47,898 nucleotides of DNA from JAFGVL01 sp031553685 (GCA_031553685.1 JAVBLE010000015.1:1-47898); one strand, 5' to 3'; positions 15,389 through 22,966 are shown, numbered from the stretch's first letter. A program made the numbers and translations. Notes: generated from the letters alone by a model not told the origin.

Positions 15389-15909
15389 AAATTACAAAAT
15401 ATGGAGTTACTCTAAATAGGCTAACACAAGATAAAATAGAGATGGTCAGGCAATGGCGGAATAATCCTAAAATTTCCCAATTTATGGAATATAGGGAGAA
15501 TATTACATTTGAAATGCAACAGAAATGGTTTGAAGAAATCAATAATGATAATAACTATTACTTTATAATTGAATATGAGAACAAAGAAGTTGGATTGGTG
15601 AATGTAAAAAATATTGATTATAAAGAAAAAGAAGGTGAAGCCGGAATTTTTATATATGATGATTCATTGTTGAACTCTACAATATCTTTTCAAGCTATCT
15701 TATGTTTATATGATTTCTGTTTTGAGACCTTAAACTTAGATAAAATGATAGCTCATACATTTAGGAACAATAAACGAGCCATAAAATTCAATAAAATTTT
15801 TGGTTATCAGATATCTGAAAACCAAGAAAGGATTGAGAATCAGATGTATATTTTAAGAAAAAAAGAATATTTTGAAAACCGTAGTTATATATCATTAAAT
15901 CTTGAATAA
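15385..15909 (+). CDS. GNAT-family acyltransferase, probable sugar N-acyltransferase
   Basis: This 174-residue protein fits the GNAT fold: VRQWRNNPKISQFMEYRENIT (a start common to sugar-modifying GNATs such as PseH), VGLVNVKNIDYKEKEGEAGIFI in the core strands and the C-terminal NKRAIKFNKIFGY acyl-donor-binding helix. Such enzymes usually take acetyl-CoA to a 4-amino sugar nucleotide. Here the start overlaps the GtrB-like gene by four bases, and the stop is one base before an acyl carrier protein gene, so an acyl-ACP donor is likely. In E. coli the GNAT WecD lies next to WecE; here the ACP cassette lies between the equivalent two genes. The substrate assignment is inference. Confidence 0.82.
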   Translation: MKITKYGVTLNRLTQDKIEMVRQWRNNPKISQFMEYRENITFEMQQKWFEEINNDNNYYFIIEYENKEVGLVNVKNIDYKEKEGEAGIFIYDDSLLNSTISFQAILCLYDFCFETLNLDKMIAHTFRNNKRAIKFNKIFGYQISENQERIENQMYILRKKEYFENRSYISLNLE

Positions 15910-15910
15910 A

Positions 15911-16144
15911 ATGGAAATAAATAGCTTTATAGTTGATTTTGCAGCTCAATTTGACGACACAGAGATTTCAGAGTTTACTCCCGATACTAATTATCGGGAT
16001 TTAGAGGAATGGTCGTCATTAAATGCGTTAGCAATTCTGAATATGATAACTAAGAAGTATCAAGTTGTGATGAAACCCGAGGAAATGCGTCAAACAGAGA
16101 CAATACAAGAGTTATTTGATTTAGTTTTATCAAAGAACACATAA
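15911..16144 (+). CDS. Acyl carrier protein (cassette 1)
   Basis: This is a 77-residue carrier protein. The frame opens at 15902, but MEINSF at 15911 matches the start of the second copy at 42043. The phosphopantetheine attachment site is LEEWSSLNALAIL, with Ser36 directly before Leu. The usual Asp of the DSL motif is Ser35, which other carrier proteins also show. Helix II (SLNALAILNMITKKY) and the C-terminal TIQELFDLVL fit the ACP fold. It is clearly not the housekeeping ACP of fatty acid synthesis. It differs from the 42043 copy at about 13 of 77 positions. It is tightly packed between the GNAT and SDR genes. Confidence 0.87.
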   Translation: MEINSFIVDFAAQFDDTEISEFTPDTNYRDLEEWSSLNALAILNMITKKYQVVMKPEEMRQTETIQELFDLVLSKNT

Positions 16145-16148
16145 TATT

Positions 16149-16892
16149 ATGTACAATCCATATTCATTAATAGGCAAAACAATTTTAGTAACCGGTGCTT
16201 CTTCGGGTATTGGAAGGGCAATTGCTATTGAATGCTCGAAAATGGGTGCTGATATAATCATAACAGGTCGAAATAAAGAGCGTTTATCTGAAACATTAGA
16301 TTTACTGACTCAAGGTAATCATAATTCGTATTCTGTAGAATTGATTGATATTCACGAATTAGAAAACTTTGTTAGTTTATTACCTGAATTAGATGGGTTT
16401 GTTAGTTGTGCCGGAATGATACAACAAACACTTATAAAATTTGTAGATGAACAGGAAATTAATAATCAATTACAAACAAACTTACTGGCTCCGGTTCATT
16501 TAACCCGGTTATTAGTTCAAAACAAAAAAGTCAAAAAAAGAAGTTCATTTGTATATATATCCTCTATAAATGGAAATAATTGCGCATATATTGGTAGTTC
16601 TATTTATGGGATGACTAAAAGTGCGTTGTCCGGATTTACGAAAGAAATAGCTTTGGAATTAGCACCAAGGAATATTAGGGTCAATAGTGTAAACCCGGGA
16701 ATGATAGAAACCAATCTTCTGCAAGAAAGCGTGTTTCAAGAAAATATAGAAAAAGATAAACTAAAATATCCTTTAAAACGCTATGGAAAGCCTCAAGAAG
16801 TTGCTTATGCAGTAGTTTATCTTCTGTCGGATGCTTCGCAATGGGTTACCGGAACGAGCCTATTGATTGATGGCGGATACACTTTACAATAG
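16149..16892 (+). CDS. SDR-family 3-oxoacyl-ACP reductase-like enzyme (cassette 1)
   Basis: This 247-residue classical short-chain dehydrogenase has the cofactor motif TGASSGIG (residues 15-22), RNKERL after the second strand (NADP-type), catalytic Ser139, Tyr153 and Lys157 (SIYGMTK) and a C-terminal WVTGTSLLIDGGYTLQ, all as in FabG. The usual NNAG motif reads SCAG here and SNAG in the second copy. Next to an ACP and a ketoacyl synthase the expected reaction is NADPH-dependent reduction of a 3-oxoacyl-ACP to a 3-hydroxyacyl-ACP. Sugar reduction is the main alternative. It starts 4 bases after the ACP gene ends. Confidence 0.86.
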   Translation: MYNPYSLIGKTILVTGASSGIGRAIAIECSKMGADIIITGRNKERLSETLDLLTQGNHNSYSVELIDIHELENFVSLLPELDGFVSCAGMIQQTLIKFVDEQEINNQLQTNLLAPVHLTRLLVQNKKVKKRSSFVYISSINGNNCAYIGSSIYGMTKSALSGFTKEIALELAPRNIRVNSVNPGMIETNLLQESVFQENIEKDKLKYPLKRYGKPQEVAYAVVYLLSDASQWVTGTSLLIDGGYTLQ

Positions 16893-16903
16893 AAAAAATC
16901 ACT

Positions 16904-17905
16904 ATGAACGCATATATCAAAGCAATATCATATTATTTGCCTGAAAAGGTAATTACGAATGAAGATTTAGTAAAAGAGTTTCCCGAATGGACGGTCGAAA
17001 AAGTAGCCAATAAAATAGGGGTAAAAGAACGACATGTAGTTTCGGAAAGTGAAACTGCTTCCGATTTGGCTGTAGCAGCAGCAGAAAAATTGTTTTCAGA
17101 GCATGGTATAGACAGACAATCCATTGATTTTGTGTTATTATGCACACAAAGCCCTGATTACTTTCTTCCAACCTCAGCTTGTTTGATTCAGAATAGATTA
17201 AATCTAAGAACAGATATTGGAGCATTGGATTTTAATTTAGGATGTTCCGGATTTGTGTATGGACTATCATTGGCTAAAGGATTAATTTGTGGAAATATTG
17301 CTAAAAATATTTTATTGTTAACCGCTGAGACATATACAAAACACATTCATCCCAAAGATAAAGGAAATAGAACTATATTTGGAGATGGAGCGGCAGCAAC
17401 ATTAATTTCTACTGAGGGATATCTAAAAATATTGAATTTTAATTTAGGAACAGATGGTCGAGGAGCTAATAACTTGATTGTTAAAACAGGAGGATTGCGT
17501 TATCCTAATCCAATGAATGATATTTCGTTTGACGAAAATAACATGCCAACTTCTTCTGATTACTTATATATGGATGGTGGTGAGATTTTTAATTTTACTT
17601 CTGAATTTGTACCTAAATTGGTAGAAGAAGTGTTAGCGAAAAATAAGTTGCAACAAAGTGAGATTGATTTGTTTGTTTTTCATCAAGCCAATAAATATAT
17701 GATGAATTATTTGCGAAGATTAATTGATATTGAAGTAGATAAATTTTATTATTGTTTGGAGAATATAGGAAATACAGTTTCGTCCACAATACCGATAGCT
17801 TTGTATGAAGCAAATAAGGAAAACAAGATAAAAGGAAATATTCTGATTGCCGGATTTGGTGTAGGGTATTCGTGGGGTGGAACTATATTGAAAGTAGTAA
17901 AATGA
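16904..17905 (+). CDS. 3-oxoacyl-ACP synthase III (KAS III) homologue (cassette 1)
   Basis: This 333-residue thiolase-fold enzyme carries the complete KAS III triad: Cys114 in FNLGCSGFVYGL, His260 in VFHQAN and Asn290 in IGNTVSSTIP. FabH-type enzymes condense an acyl-CoA primer with malonyl-ACP. With the adjacent ACP and reductase, the set could make acetoacetyl-ACP and then 3-hydroxybutyryl-ACP, or a longer or branched homologue. By hand alignment it differs from the copy at 43038 at about 42 of 333 positions. No dehydratase or enoyl reductase gene follows, so chain building should stop at the hydroxyacyl stage. Primer choice cannot be read from sequence. Confidence 0.9.
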   Translation: MNAYIKAISYYLPEKVITNEDLVKEFPEWTVEKVANKIGVKERHVVSESETASDLAVAAAEKLFSEHGIDRQSIDFVLLCTQSPDYFLPTSACLIQNRLNLRTDIGALDFNLGCSGFVYGLSLAKGLICGNIAKNILLLTAETYTKHIHPKDKGNRTIFGDGAAATLISTEGYLKILNFNLGTDGRGANNLIVKTGGLRYPNPMNDISFDENNMPTSSDYLYMDGGEIFNFTSEFVPKLVEEVLAKNKLQQSEIDLFVFHQANKYMMNYLRRLIDIEVDKFYYCLENIGNTVSSTIPIALYEANKENKIKGNILIAGFGVGYSWGGTILKVVK

Positions 17906-17939
17906 CACAGGAAATAACAAAAATATATCATTTTTGATT

Positions 17940-19097
17940 ATGATACCATTTAATAAACCACATCTAACAGGAAAAGAAACTCAATACATTGAGGATGCCG
18001 TTCGTTCCGGAAAAATATCCGGCAATGGAGTTTTTACAAAAAAATGTCAAGATTTTTTTCAACAAAAATATGGTTTTAAAAAATGCTTGTTGACCACATC
18101 ATGTACCGATGCGTTGGAGATGGCAGCTATCCTTTGCGATATTCAACCGGGCGATGAGGTAATTATGCCAAGCTATACATTTGTTTCAACAGCGTTGGCG
18201 TTTGTGAGACAAGGAGCAAAAGTTGTTTTTGCAGATAGCAGGGCGGACGAGCCTAATATTGATGCAACTAAAATAGAAAGCCTGATAACCCCGAAAACGA
18301 AAGTTATTGTTCCGGTGCATTATGCCGGAGTAGCCTGCGATATGGATATTATTATGGCTTTGGCCGATAAATACAATATATTTGTGGTTGAAGATGCGGC
18401 ACAAGCTATAGATTCTTATTATACCCCTAAATCCCCTGAAGGGGACTTTGTCAAGCCTAAGCCGTTGGGTAGTATAGGACATTTGTCTGCATTTTCTTTT
18501 CACGAAACAAAAAATATTATTTCGGGCGAAGGAGGATTGTTGGCAATTAATGACGAACGCTTCATTCGTCGATCTGAAATTATCTGGGAAAAGGGTACCA
18601 ATCGTTCTGAATTTTTCAGGGGAGAAGTAAATAAATATGGCTGGGTAGATACAGGGTCATCATTTTTGCCTTCCGAAATTATTGCCGCTTTTTTGTGGGC
18701 GCAACTCGAAAATTTGGATGACATTCAAAATAAACGGAAAACAATTTGGAATGCTTATTACGAAGAACTAAAGCCATTGGCAGATAAAGGATATTTTAAA
18801 TTACCTATGATACCCGATTATGCAACCAATAATGCTCACATGTTTTATTTGCTTTGCAATTCATTGGAGGAAAGAAGTAAATTGATAAATCATTTGAAAG
18901 AAAAAGGTATCTTGGCAGTCTTTCATTATTTAAGTTTGCATAGCAGTGACTTTTATCAAAATAAGCACGATAGGAGAGAATTGCCGAATTGCGACCGGTT
19001 TGCCGATTGTTTGGTCAGATTACCTTTGTTTTATGAATTGACAGAAACGGATACTCATTACATAATAGAGCAGATACAAAAGAATATATGTCAATAA
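17940..19097 (+). CDS. rffA: dTDP-4-amino-4,6-dideoxygalactose transaminase (RffA/WecE type)
   Basis: This PLP-dependent sugar aminotransferase has 385 residues from the ATG at 17940; the in-frame TTG at 17934 is less likely because MIPFNKP is the conserved family start. Similarity to E. coli WecE runs the whole length: GDEVIMPSYTFVSTA, VIVPVHYAGVACDMD, VVEDAAQ, SFHETKN (PLP lysine Lys191), EKGTNRS and HMFYLL. It would convert dTDP-4-keto-6-deoxyglucose to dTDP-Fuc4N. The dTDP-glucose genes needed are not in the window. Residues about 162-174 (TPKSPEGDFVKPK) are an insertion relative to WecE, encoded by a Bacteroidetes palindromic repeat (18424-18450). It overlaps the next gene by 10 bases. 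Confidence 0.9.
   Translation: MIPFNKPHLTGKETQYIEDAVRSGKISGNGVFTKKCQDFFQQKYGFKKCLLTTSCTDALEMAAILCDIQPGDEVIMPSYTFVSTALAFVRQGAKVVFADSRADEPNIDATKIESLITPKTKVIVPVHYAGVACDMDIIMALADKYNIFVVEDAAQAIDSYYTPKSPEGDFVKPKPLGSIGHLSAFSFHETKNIISGEGGLLAINDERFIRRSEIIWEKGTNRSEFFRGEVNKYGWVDTGSSFLPSEIIAAFLWAQLENLDDIQNKRKTIWNAYYEELKPLADKGYFKLPMIPDYATNNAHMFYLLCNSLEERSKLINHLKEKGILAVFHYLSLHSSDFYQNKHDRRELPNCDRFADCLVRLPLFYELTETDTHYIIEQIQKNICQ
18424..18450. repeat. Palindromic repeat inside the rffA coding sequence
   Basis: CCCCTAAATCCCC followed by TGAAGGGGACTTTG contains the inverted pair TCCCCT/AGGGGA (18432-18445). It is a word I know as a widespread dispersed repeat of Bacteroidetes. It adds about a dozen codons, in frame, between the YY and LGSIGH motifs of the aminotransferase. 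Confidence 0.65.
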
Positions 19098-20761
19098 ATT
19101 TACAGATTAGTTCAACGACAAAAAGCAGGATAATGGCAGTAGCCGCTTTCTTGCCAATACTATATGCAGTAATTACTTTATTTGCAAAGGTTTGGCAATT
19201 GAATAAAGGCTTGGTTATGTCCGATGAAGCATATTATTTATATCTGCTTAAAGAAATGCCTCGATTGGGAGTAACCCAATTTTACATGTATTTCCAAAAT
19301 ATATTTCAAGGTAATATTATTGCAGTAAGGCTGACTGCTTTACTTCTGAATTTATTGGGAACATTTGTCTTTTCGTATGGACTTTACTCCTACTTTAAAG
19401 ATGAATTAAAGCTGATAAAAAAGAATTTCTATATTCTTTGGTCGCTTGCATTTGTAATGTTGTTTGGCGGGATTTTTTCGTTGTGGATATGCTATTTTAC
19501 ATTAAACCAATTTGTTGTTTTTGTGGCAATAGGATTGATTTTATTAGGTCTGAAAAACAAAATAAAATGGTTTGCAACTATTGGATTTATTTTATCGGGT
19601 TTCTTCTTAGGGACACTATTCTTTGTAATGATAACCAATGTGCCTATCCTGTTCTTTGCCACAATATTAGTTTATTTTTTGAGCGAAAAGGGAAGCCGGA
19701 TAACTAATAGCCTATTGTTAATTATAGGCGTTTTCTTGTCTGTTACAGTATATTTTATTTTCTTTGACAACTTATTCCTGTATATTGATGCGTTTAAAGA
19801 AACCCTGACAAGCACGGCAAAGATTGAAGACGGGCATGGTGTAGTCGCTTTGAAACAATGGATTGAAGGCACCTTCCTGTATTTTGTCAAAACTGTTTTT
19901 ATAGGTGTGCTGGTAATGTATGCTTTGACGATTATTCTGAAGCAGAAATCTCAATATTCATCATGGATTAAAATAATCACAGTAACTTTATTCTTGATTT
20001 TTATAGCATCAGTTCAAAAATATAATTTTAAGAGTGACCCATTTAAATTTCCATCTACAACACCGTTTTTTATAGCCTATTTATATGCAATATTAATTTT
20101 AGTCGCCGAAACGAAGGTTAAGCTTAATAATAAGAACTTTTTGCTGTTTTGTTTTGTTTTCCTGGTGCCTGTTTTTCTATCATTCGGGACAGATGTGTCT
20201 CTTGAGTTAAGGGCAGTAATGTATATTTCATTTTATCTGCCGTTTATTTATATAATACTAAAGTTTACAGGCAAGCATTGGCGGAAAATTTATTTTGTGT
20301 TTGTTTTATTGATATCCATATATTTTTTCCATAGCCTGTATTTATACAGCAAAGATAATTTTGCATGGTTTGATATTGTTTATACAAAACAAAATATTCC
20401 GGTTAAATCAATAGGAATAAACCAAAATATATATTTGGATGAAACCAAGTTTGCTAATTTGAAAGAACTAAAAAATGAGCTAAAAGAAGGCGATCATGTG
20501 ATTTTTGGAAGTGATTATCATTTATGGGGATATATGTATTTATTAGGTGTTCAACCGGTATCCTATAGTTTTTATTTTAAGGAAGAAGAAGTTCTCACCG
20601 ATTTGAGAAAAAAGCCCGTGGATTTCGAAACATTTAAATGTATCTCTTGGAAGAATTGGCCTATAGACGCTTTATTGATTGATAAAATAAAAGAAGAGAT
20701 AAAAGCAGACACAATCATACAGAAAGACTTGTCATCAGTTATTATATATAGTTTTAGGTAG
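19088..20761 (+). CDS. Integral membrane glycosyltransferase, GT-C-like
   Basis: This 557-residue protein has about ten to twelve hydrophobic helices and a soluble C-terminal domain (about 450-557). After the first helix a periplasmic loop contains MSDEAYYLY, an acidic pair placed as in GT-C enzymes that use polyprenyl-phosphate sugars (ArnT, PMT and relatives). It resembles the 24738 protein in layout: the loop motif, FGTD in the late membrane part (FGTDVSLELRA against FGTDLNMSRK), and a C-terminal EGDHVIFGSDYH-like region. The expected job is periplasmic transfer of a sugar made on undecaprenyl phosphate by the 14450 enzyme. Donor and acceptor are unknown. It overlaps rffA by 10 bases. Confidence 0.72.
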   Translation: MSINLQISSTTKSRIMAVAAFLPILYAVITLFAKVWQLNKGLVMSDEAYYLYLLKEMPRLGVTQFYMYFQNIFQGNIIAVRLTALLLNLLGTFVFSYGLYSYFKDELKLIKKNFYILWSLAFVMLFGGIFSLWICYFTLNQFVVFVAIGLILLGLKNKIKWFATIGFILSGFFLGTLFFVMITNVPILFFATILVYFLSEKGSRITNSLLLIIGVFLSVTVYFIFFDNLFLYIDAFKETLTSTAKIEDGHGVVALKQWIEGTFLYFVKTVFIGVLVMYALTIILKQKSQYSSWIKIITVTLFLIFIASVQKYNFKSDPFKFPSTTPFFIAYLYAILILVAETKVKLNNKNFLLFCFVFLVPVFLSFGTDVSLELRAVMYISFYLPFIYIILKFTGKHWRKIYFVFVLLISIYFFHSLYLYSKDNFAWFDIVYTKQNIPVKSIGINQNIYLDETKFANLKELKNELKEGDHVIFGSDYHLWGYMYLLGVQPVSYSFYFKEEEVLTDLRKKPVDFETFKCISWKNWPIDALLIDKIKEEIKADTIIQKDLSSVIIYSFR

Positions 20762-20762
20762 G

Positions 20763-21023
20763 GTACAAATAGATAATATACCTTTTGAAAAAGAAAAATT
20801 AATAAATATATATTTTAATGATGAAAAGTCGAATAAATATTTCAAAGCAGATTTTCTTTGTTTCGATAAAATTGTAGTAGAGCTCAAAGCAAAGTCCTTT
20901 ATTCATCAAGATAATATAGACCAAACAAAAAATTATTTAAAATCAACGAAACTACAATTAGGATTGCTTGTCAATTTTGGAGAAAAATCTCTAATCTATA
21001 AGCGCATTCTCAATTCGTATTAA
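20763..21023 (+). pseudogene. N-terminally truncated GxxExxY family gene
   Basis: An open frame without a start codon begins immediately after the GT-C stop and runs 86 codons to a TAA. Its product (PFEKEKLINIYFND ... FKADFLCFDKIVVELKAK ... LKSTKLQLGLLVNFG ... LIYKRILNSY) aligns with the C-terminal two thirds of the intact GxxExxY protein at 11536 (DLLVEGKLVVEIKA, LKLSHCKLGLLINF). The part with the GxxExxY signature is gone. It lies between the GT-C gene and wzt and is followed by short repeats, so it marks an old insertion in the operon. Confidence 0.8.
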
Positions 21024-21090
21024 TTCGCATATAATTTGTGGTATTTTAATTCGTAAAATTTGTATTAATATAATTCGCATAAATTTGTGG
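21010..21090. repeat. AATTCG/TTTGTGG short repeats abutting wzt
   Basis: The words AATTCGCATATAATTTGTGG (from 21022) and AATTCGCATAAATTTGTGG (from 21072) are near-identical direct repeats with a degraded copy (AATTCGTAAAATTTGT) between them. The last copy supplies the GTG start codon of wzt. Confidence 0.6.
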
Positions 21091-22316
21091 CAACAACAGC
21101 AATTAAATTTGAAAATATAAGCAAGCAATACCGTCTCGGTTTAGTATCTACACGGACAATCAGCCATGACTTAAACCGTTGGTGGGCTATAAATGTTTTA
21201 GGGAAAGAAGATCCATATTTAAAGATAGGCGAAGTGAATGACCGCGCTCATAAAGGCGAGAGCGAATATGTATGGGCTCTACGCGATATAGACTTTGCAG
21301 TAGAACAAGGCGATGTATTAGGCATTATTGGTAAAAATGGTGCCGGAAAATCTACTTTACTGAAAATTCTTTCTAAGGTGACTACTCCAACAACCGGTAG
21401 TATTAAAGCCAAAGGGCGAATAGCTTCGCTATTGGAAGTGGGTACCGGTTTCCACCCTGAAATGACCGGACGCGAAAATATCTATATGAATGGTGCTATT
21501 ATGGGCATGACTAAACAAGAAATAGCCCGTAAGTTAGATGAAATAGTAGATTTTTCAGGTGTAGAGCGCTATTTGGATACTCCGGTAAAACGCTATTCCA
21601 GTGGTATGACTGTGCGGTTGGGCTTCGCTATTGCAGCACATTTAGAGCCGGAAATTCTCGTTGTAGACGAAGTCCTTGCTGTGGGTGATGCCGAATTTCA
21701 AAAAAAAGCAATTGGGAAGATGCAGGATGTAAGTAAGGGAGAGGGGAGGACGGTTTTATTTGTGAGTCATAATATGGGAAGTATAGCTACTTTATGTAAT
21801 AAAGGCATTATTCTTTCTAACGGAACACTTTCATATGAAGGAGCTATAGATAATTGTATCTCTCAATATATTTCAGAATCGTCACAAAGTAGAATTTTTA
21901 AGAGTGATAATAACTTAAATGATATTTATTACAAAGAAGTTTCTATATTAAATTCAAAAAATGAGGTTTCTGATTCAATTGCGTTTAATGAAATTTTACG
22001 AATAAAGTTTGATTTAGGAATTAATGTAAAGAATCCTAATTCGACAATTAGTTTTACTTTGTTCGACTCTAAAATGAATGCGATTTTTACAGCACATCAT
22101 TTGATAAATAAAGAAACAACAATAGCAGAACTACCTAAAGAGTTACTATTGCCAGGAAATTATTATGTGAAACCAATTTTACATATTCCTAACATGAGAT
22201 TTTTAGATAATTGTGAGACATTGTTATCTTTTAAAATTGAAGATACAGGAAGTGAACATTCTATTTATAACAAACCCGAATTGGGTTTCTTAAATCTTAT
22301 TCCTCAATGGTCTTAA
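21087..22316 (+). CDS. wzt: Polysaccharide ABC exporter, ATP-binding subunit with C-terminal domain
   Basis: This 409-residue protein is a Wzt-type ATPase: Walker A GKNGAGKST at 82-90, signature YSSGM at 170-174, Walker B LVVDE at 191-195, and the typical segment RIASLLEVGTGFHPEMTGRENIY. Residues about 255-409 form a beta-rich domain like the C-terminal carbohydrate-binding domain of O-antigen Wzt proteins, which recognises the finished glycan end in some systems. It pairs with wzm at 13205. The start is GTG at 21087 (GTG GCA ACA), inside a repeat that follows a broken GxxExxY gene; no ATG lies upstream in frame. The repeat therefore appears to have replaced the native leader and start. It overlaps the next gene by 10 bases. 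Confidence 0.9.
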   Translation: MATTAIKFENISKQYRLGLVSTRTISHDLNRWWAINVLGKEDPYLKIGEVNDRAHKGESEYVWALRDIDFAVEQGDVLGIIGKNGAGKSTLLKILSKVTTPTTGSIKAKGRIASLLEVGTGFHPEMTGRENIYMNGAIMGMTKQEIARKLDEIVDFSGVERYLDTPVKRYSSGMTVRLGFAIAAHLEPEILVVDEVLAVGDAEFQKKAIGKMQDVSKGEGRTVLFVSHNMGSIATLCNKGIILSNGTLSYEGAIDNCISQYISESSQSRIFKSDNNLNDIYYKEVSILNSKNEVSDSIAFNEILRIKFDLGINVKNPNSTISFTLFDSKMNAIFTAHHLINKETTIAELPKELLLPGNYYVKPILHIPNMRFLDNCETLLSFKIEDTGSEHSIYNKPELGFLNLIPQWS

Positions 22317-22966
22317 AAAAGATAGGTTACAAAATAATTAAATTTTTTATTCCTGAAATTGTTCTTTTAAGAAATGGAGAAATTACTTGGAGTGTTATAA
22401 GAAGTAGTAATAATAACTCTTTGATTACAGGCAATGTATTATTAAGTAATCCTTTTCATGTGTCAAATTCAGAAATAGGTGATTATACATATGTATCAAT
22501 TAATTCATATATATCTGAAGTTTCTATTGGGAAGTTTTGTTCAATAGGCCCAAATTTTTTATGTGGTTGGGGTATACATCCAACAAATGGAATTAGTACG
22601 GCTCCTATGTTTTATTCGACATTAAAACAAAATGGAGTTTCTCTTTCTTTAGAAAATAAAATAGAAGAAAGAAAAAGAATAACAATAGGGAATGATGTGT
22701 TTATAGGAGCTAATGTAACGGTTTTAGATGGAATAACTATTGGTGATGGGGCTGTAATTGGAGCAGGAGCAGTTGTTTCGAAAGATATACCTCCATATGC
22801 AATTGCAGTAGGGTGTCCTATAAAAATTGTTCGATATCGTTTTTCAGAAGAGAAAATAAAAGAACTATTGAAAATAGAGTGGTGGAATTTTTCTGAAAAA
22901 GAATTGCATGATGTGGAAAAATACTTTTTCAATATAGATGAATTTATTGAAAAGTATAGAGAATGA
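22307..22966 (+). CDS. CatB-related O-acetyltransferase (left-handed beta helix)
   Basis: This 219-residue protein contains hexapeptide repeats (IGDYTYVSINSYISEVSIGKFCSIGPNF and ITIGNDVFIGANVTVLDGITIGDGAVIGAGAVVSKDIPPYAIAVGCPIKIVRYRF). This is the layout of xenobiotic/CatB-like acetyltransferases that O-acetylate sugars with acetyl-CoA. The active-site His region is WGIHPTNG, with the family insertion loop following. It probably acetylates a sugar of the surface glycan. The start lies within the last codons of wzt, and the stop overlaps the next GT2 by four bases, so it is firmly in the operon. Confidence 0.87.
   Translation: MVLKKIGYKIIKFFIPEIVLLRNGEITWSVIRSSNNNSLITGNVLLSNPFHVSNSEIGDYTYVSINSYISEVSIGKFCSIGPNFLCGWGIHPTNGISTAPMFYSTLKQNGVSLSLENKIEERKRITIGNDVFIGANVTVLDGITIGDGAVIGAGAVVSKDIPPYAIAVGCPIKIVRYRFSEEKIKELLKIEWWNFSEKELHDVEKYFFNIDEFIEKYRE

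Noticed and set aside
16149..17905. Housekeeping fatty acid synthesis genes (fabG, fabH, acpP)
   Set aside because: The position among glycosyltransferases, the duplication, the unusual carrier protein and the lack of fabD, fabF, fabZ or plsX beside them all argue for a dedicated glycan-modifying role.
17940..19097. Assignment of the aminotransferase as GDP-perosamine synthase because gmd is in the locus
   Set aside because: The sequence follows WecE/RffA along its whole length (start, PLP region, HMFY block), better than I remember for perosamine synthases. The window has no second gene that would settle it, so this stays an alternative only.
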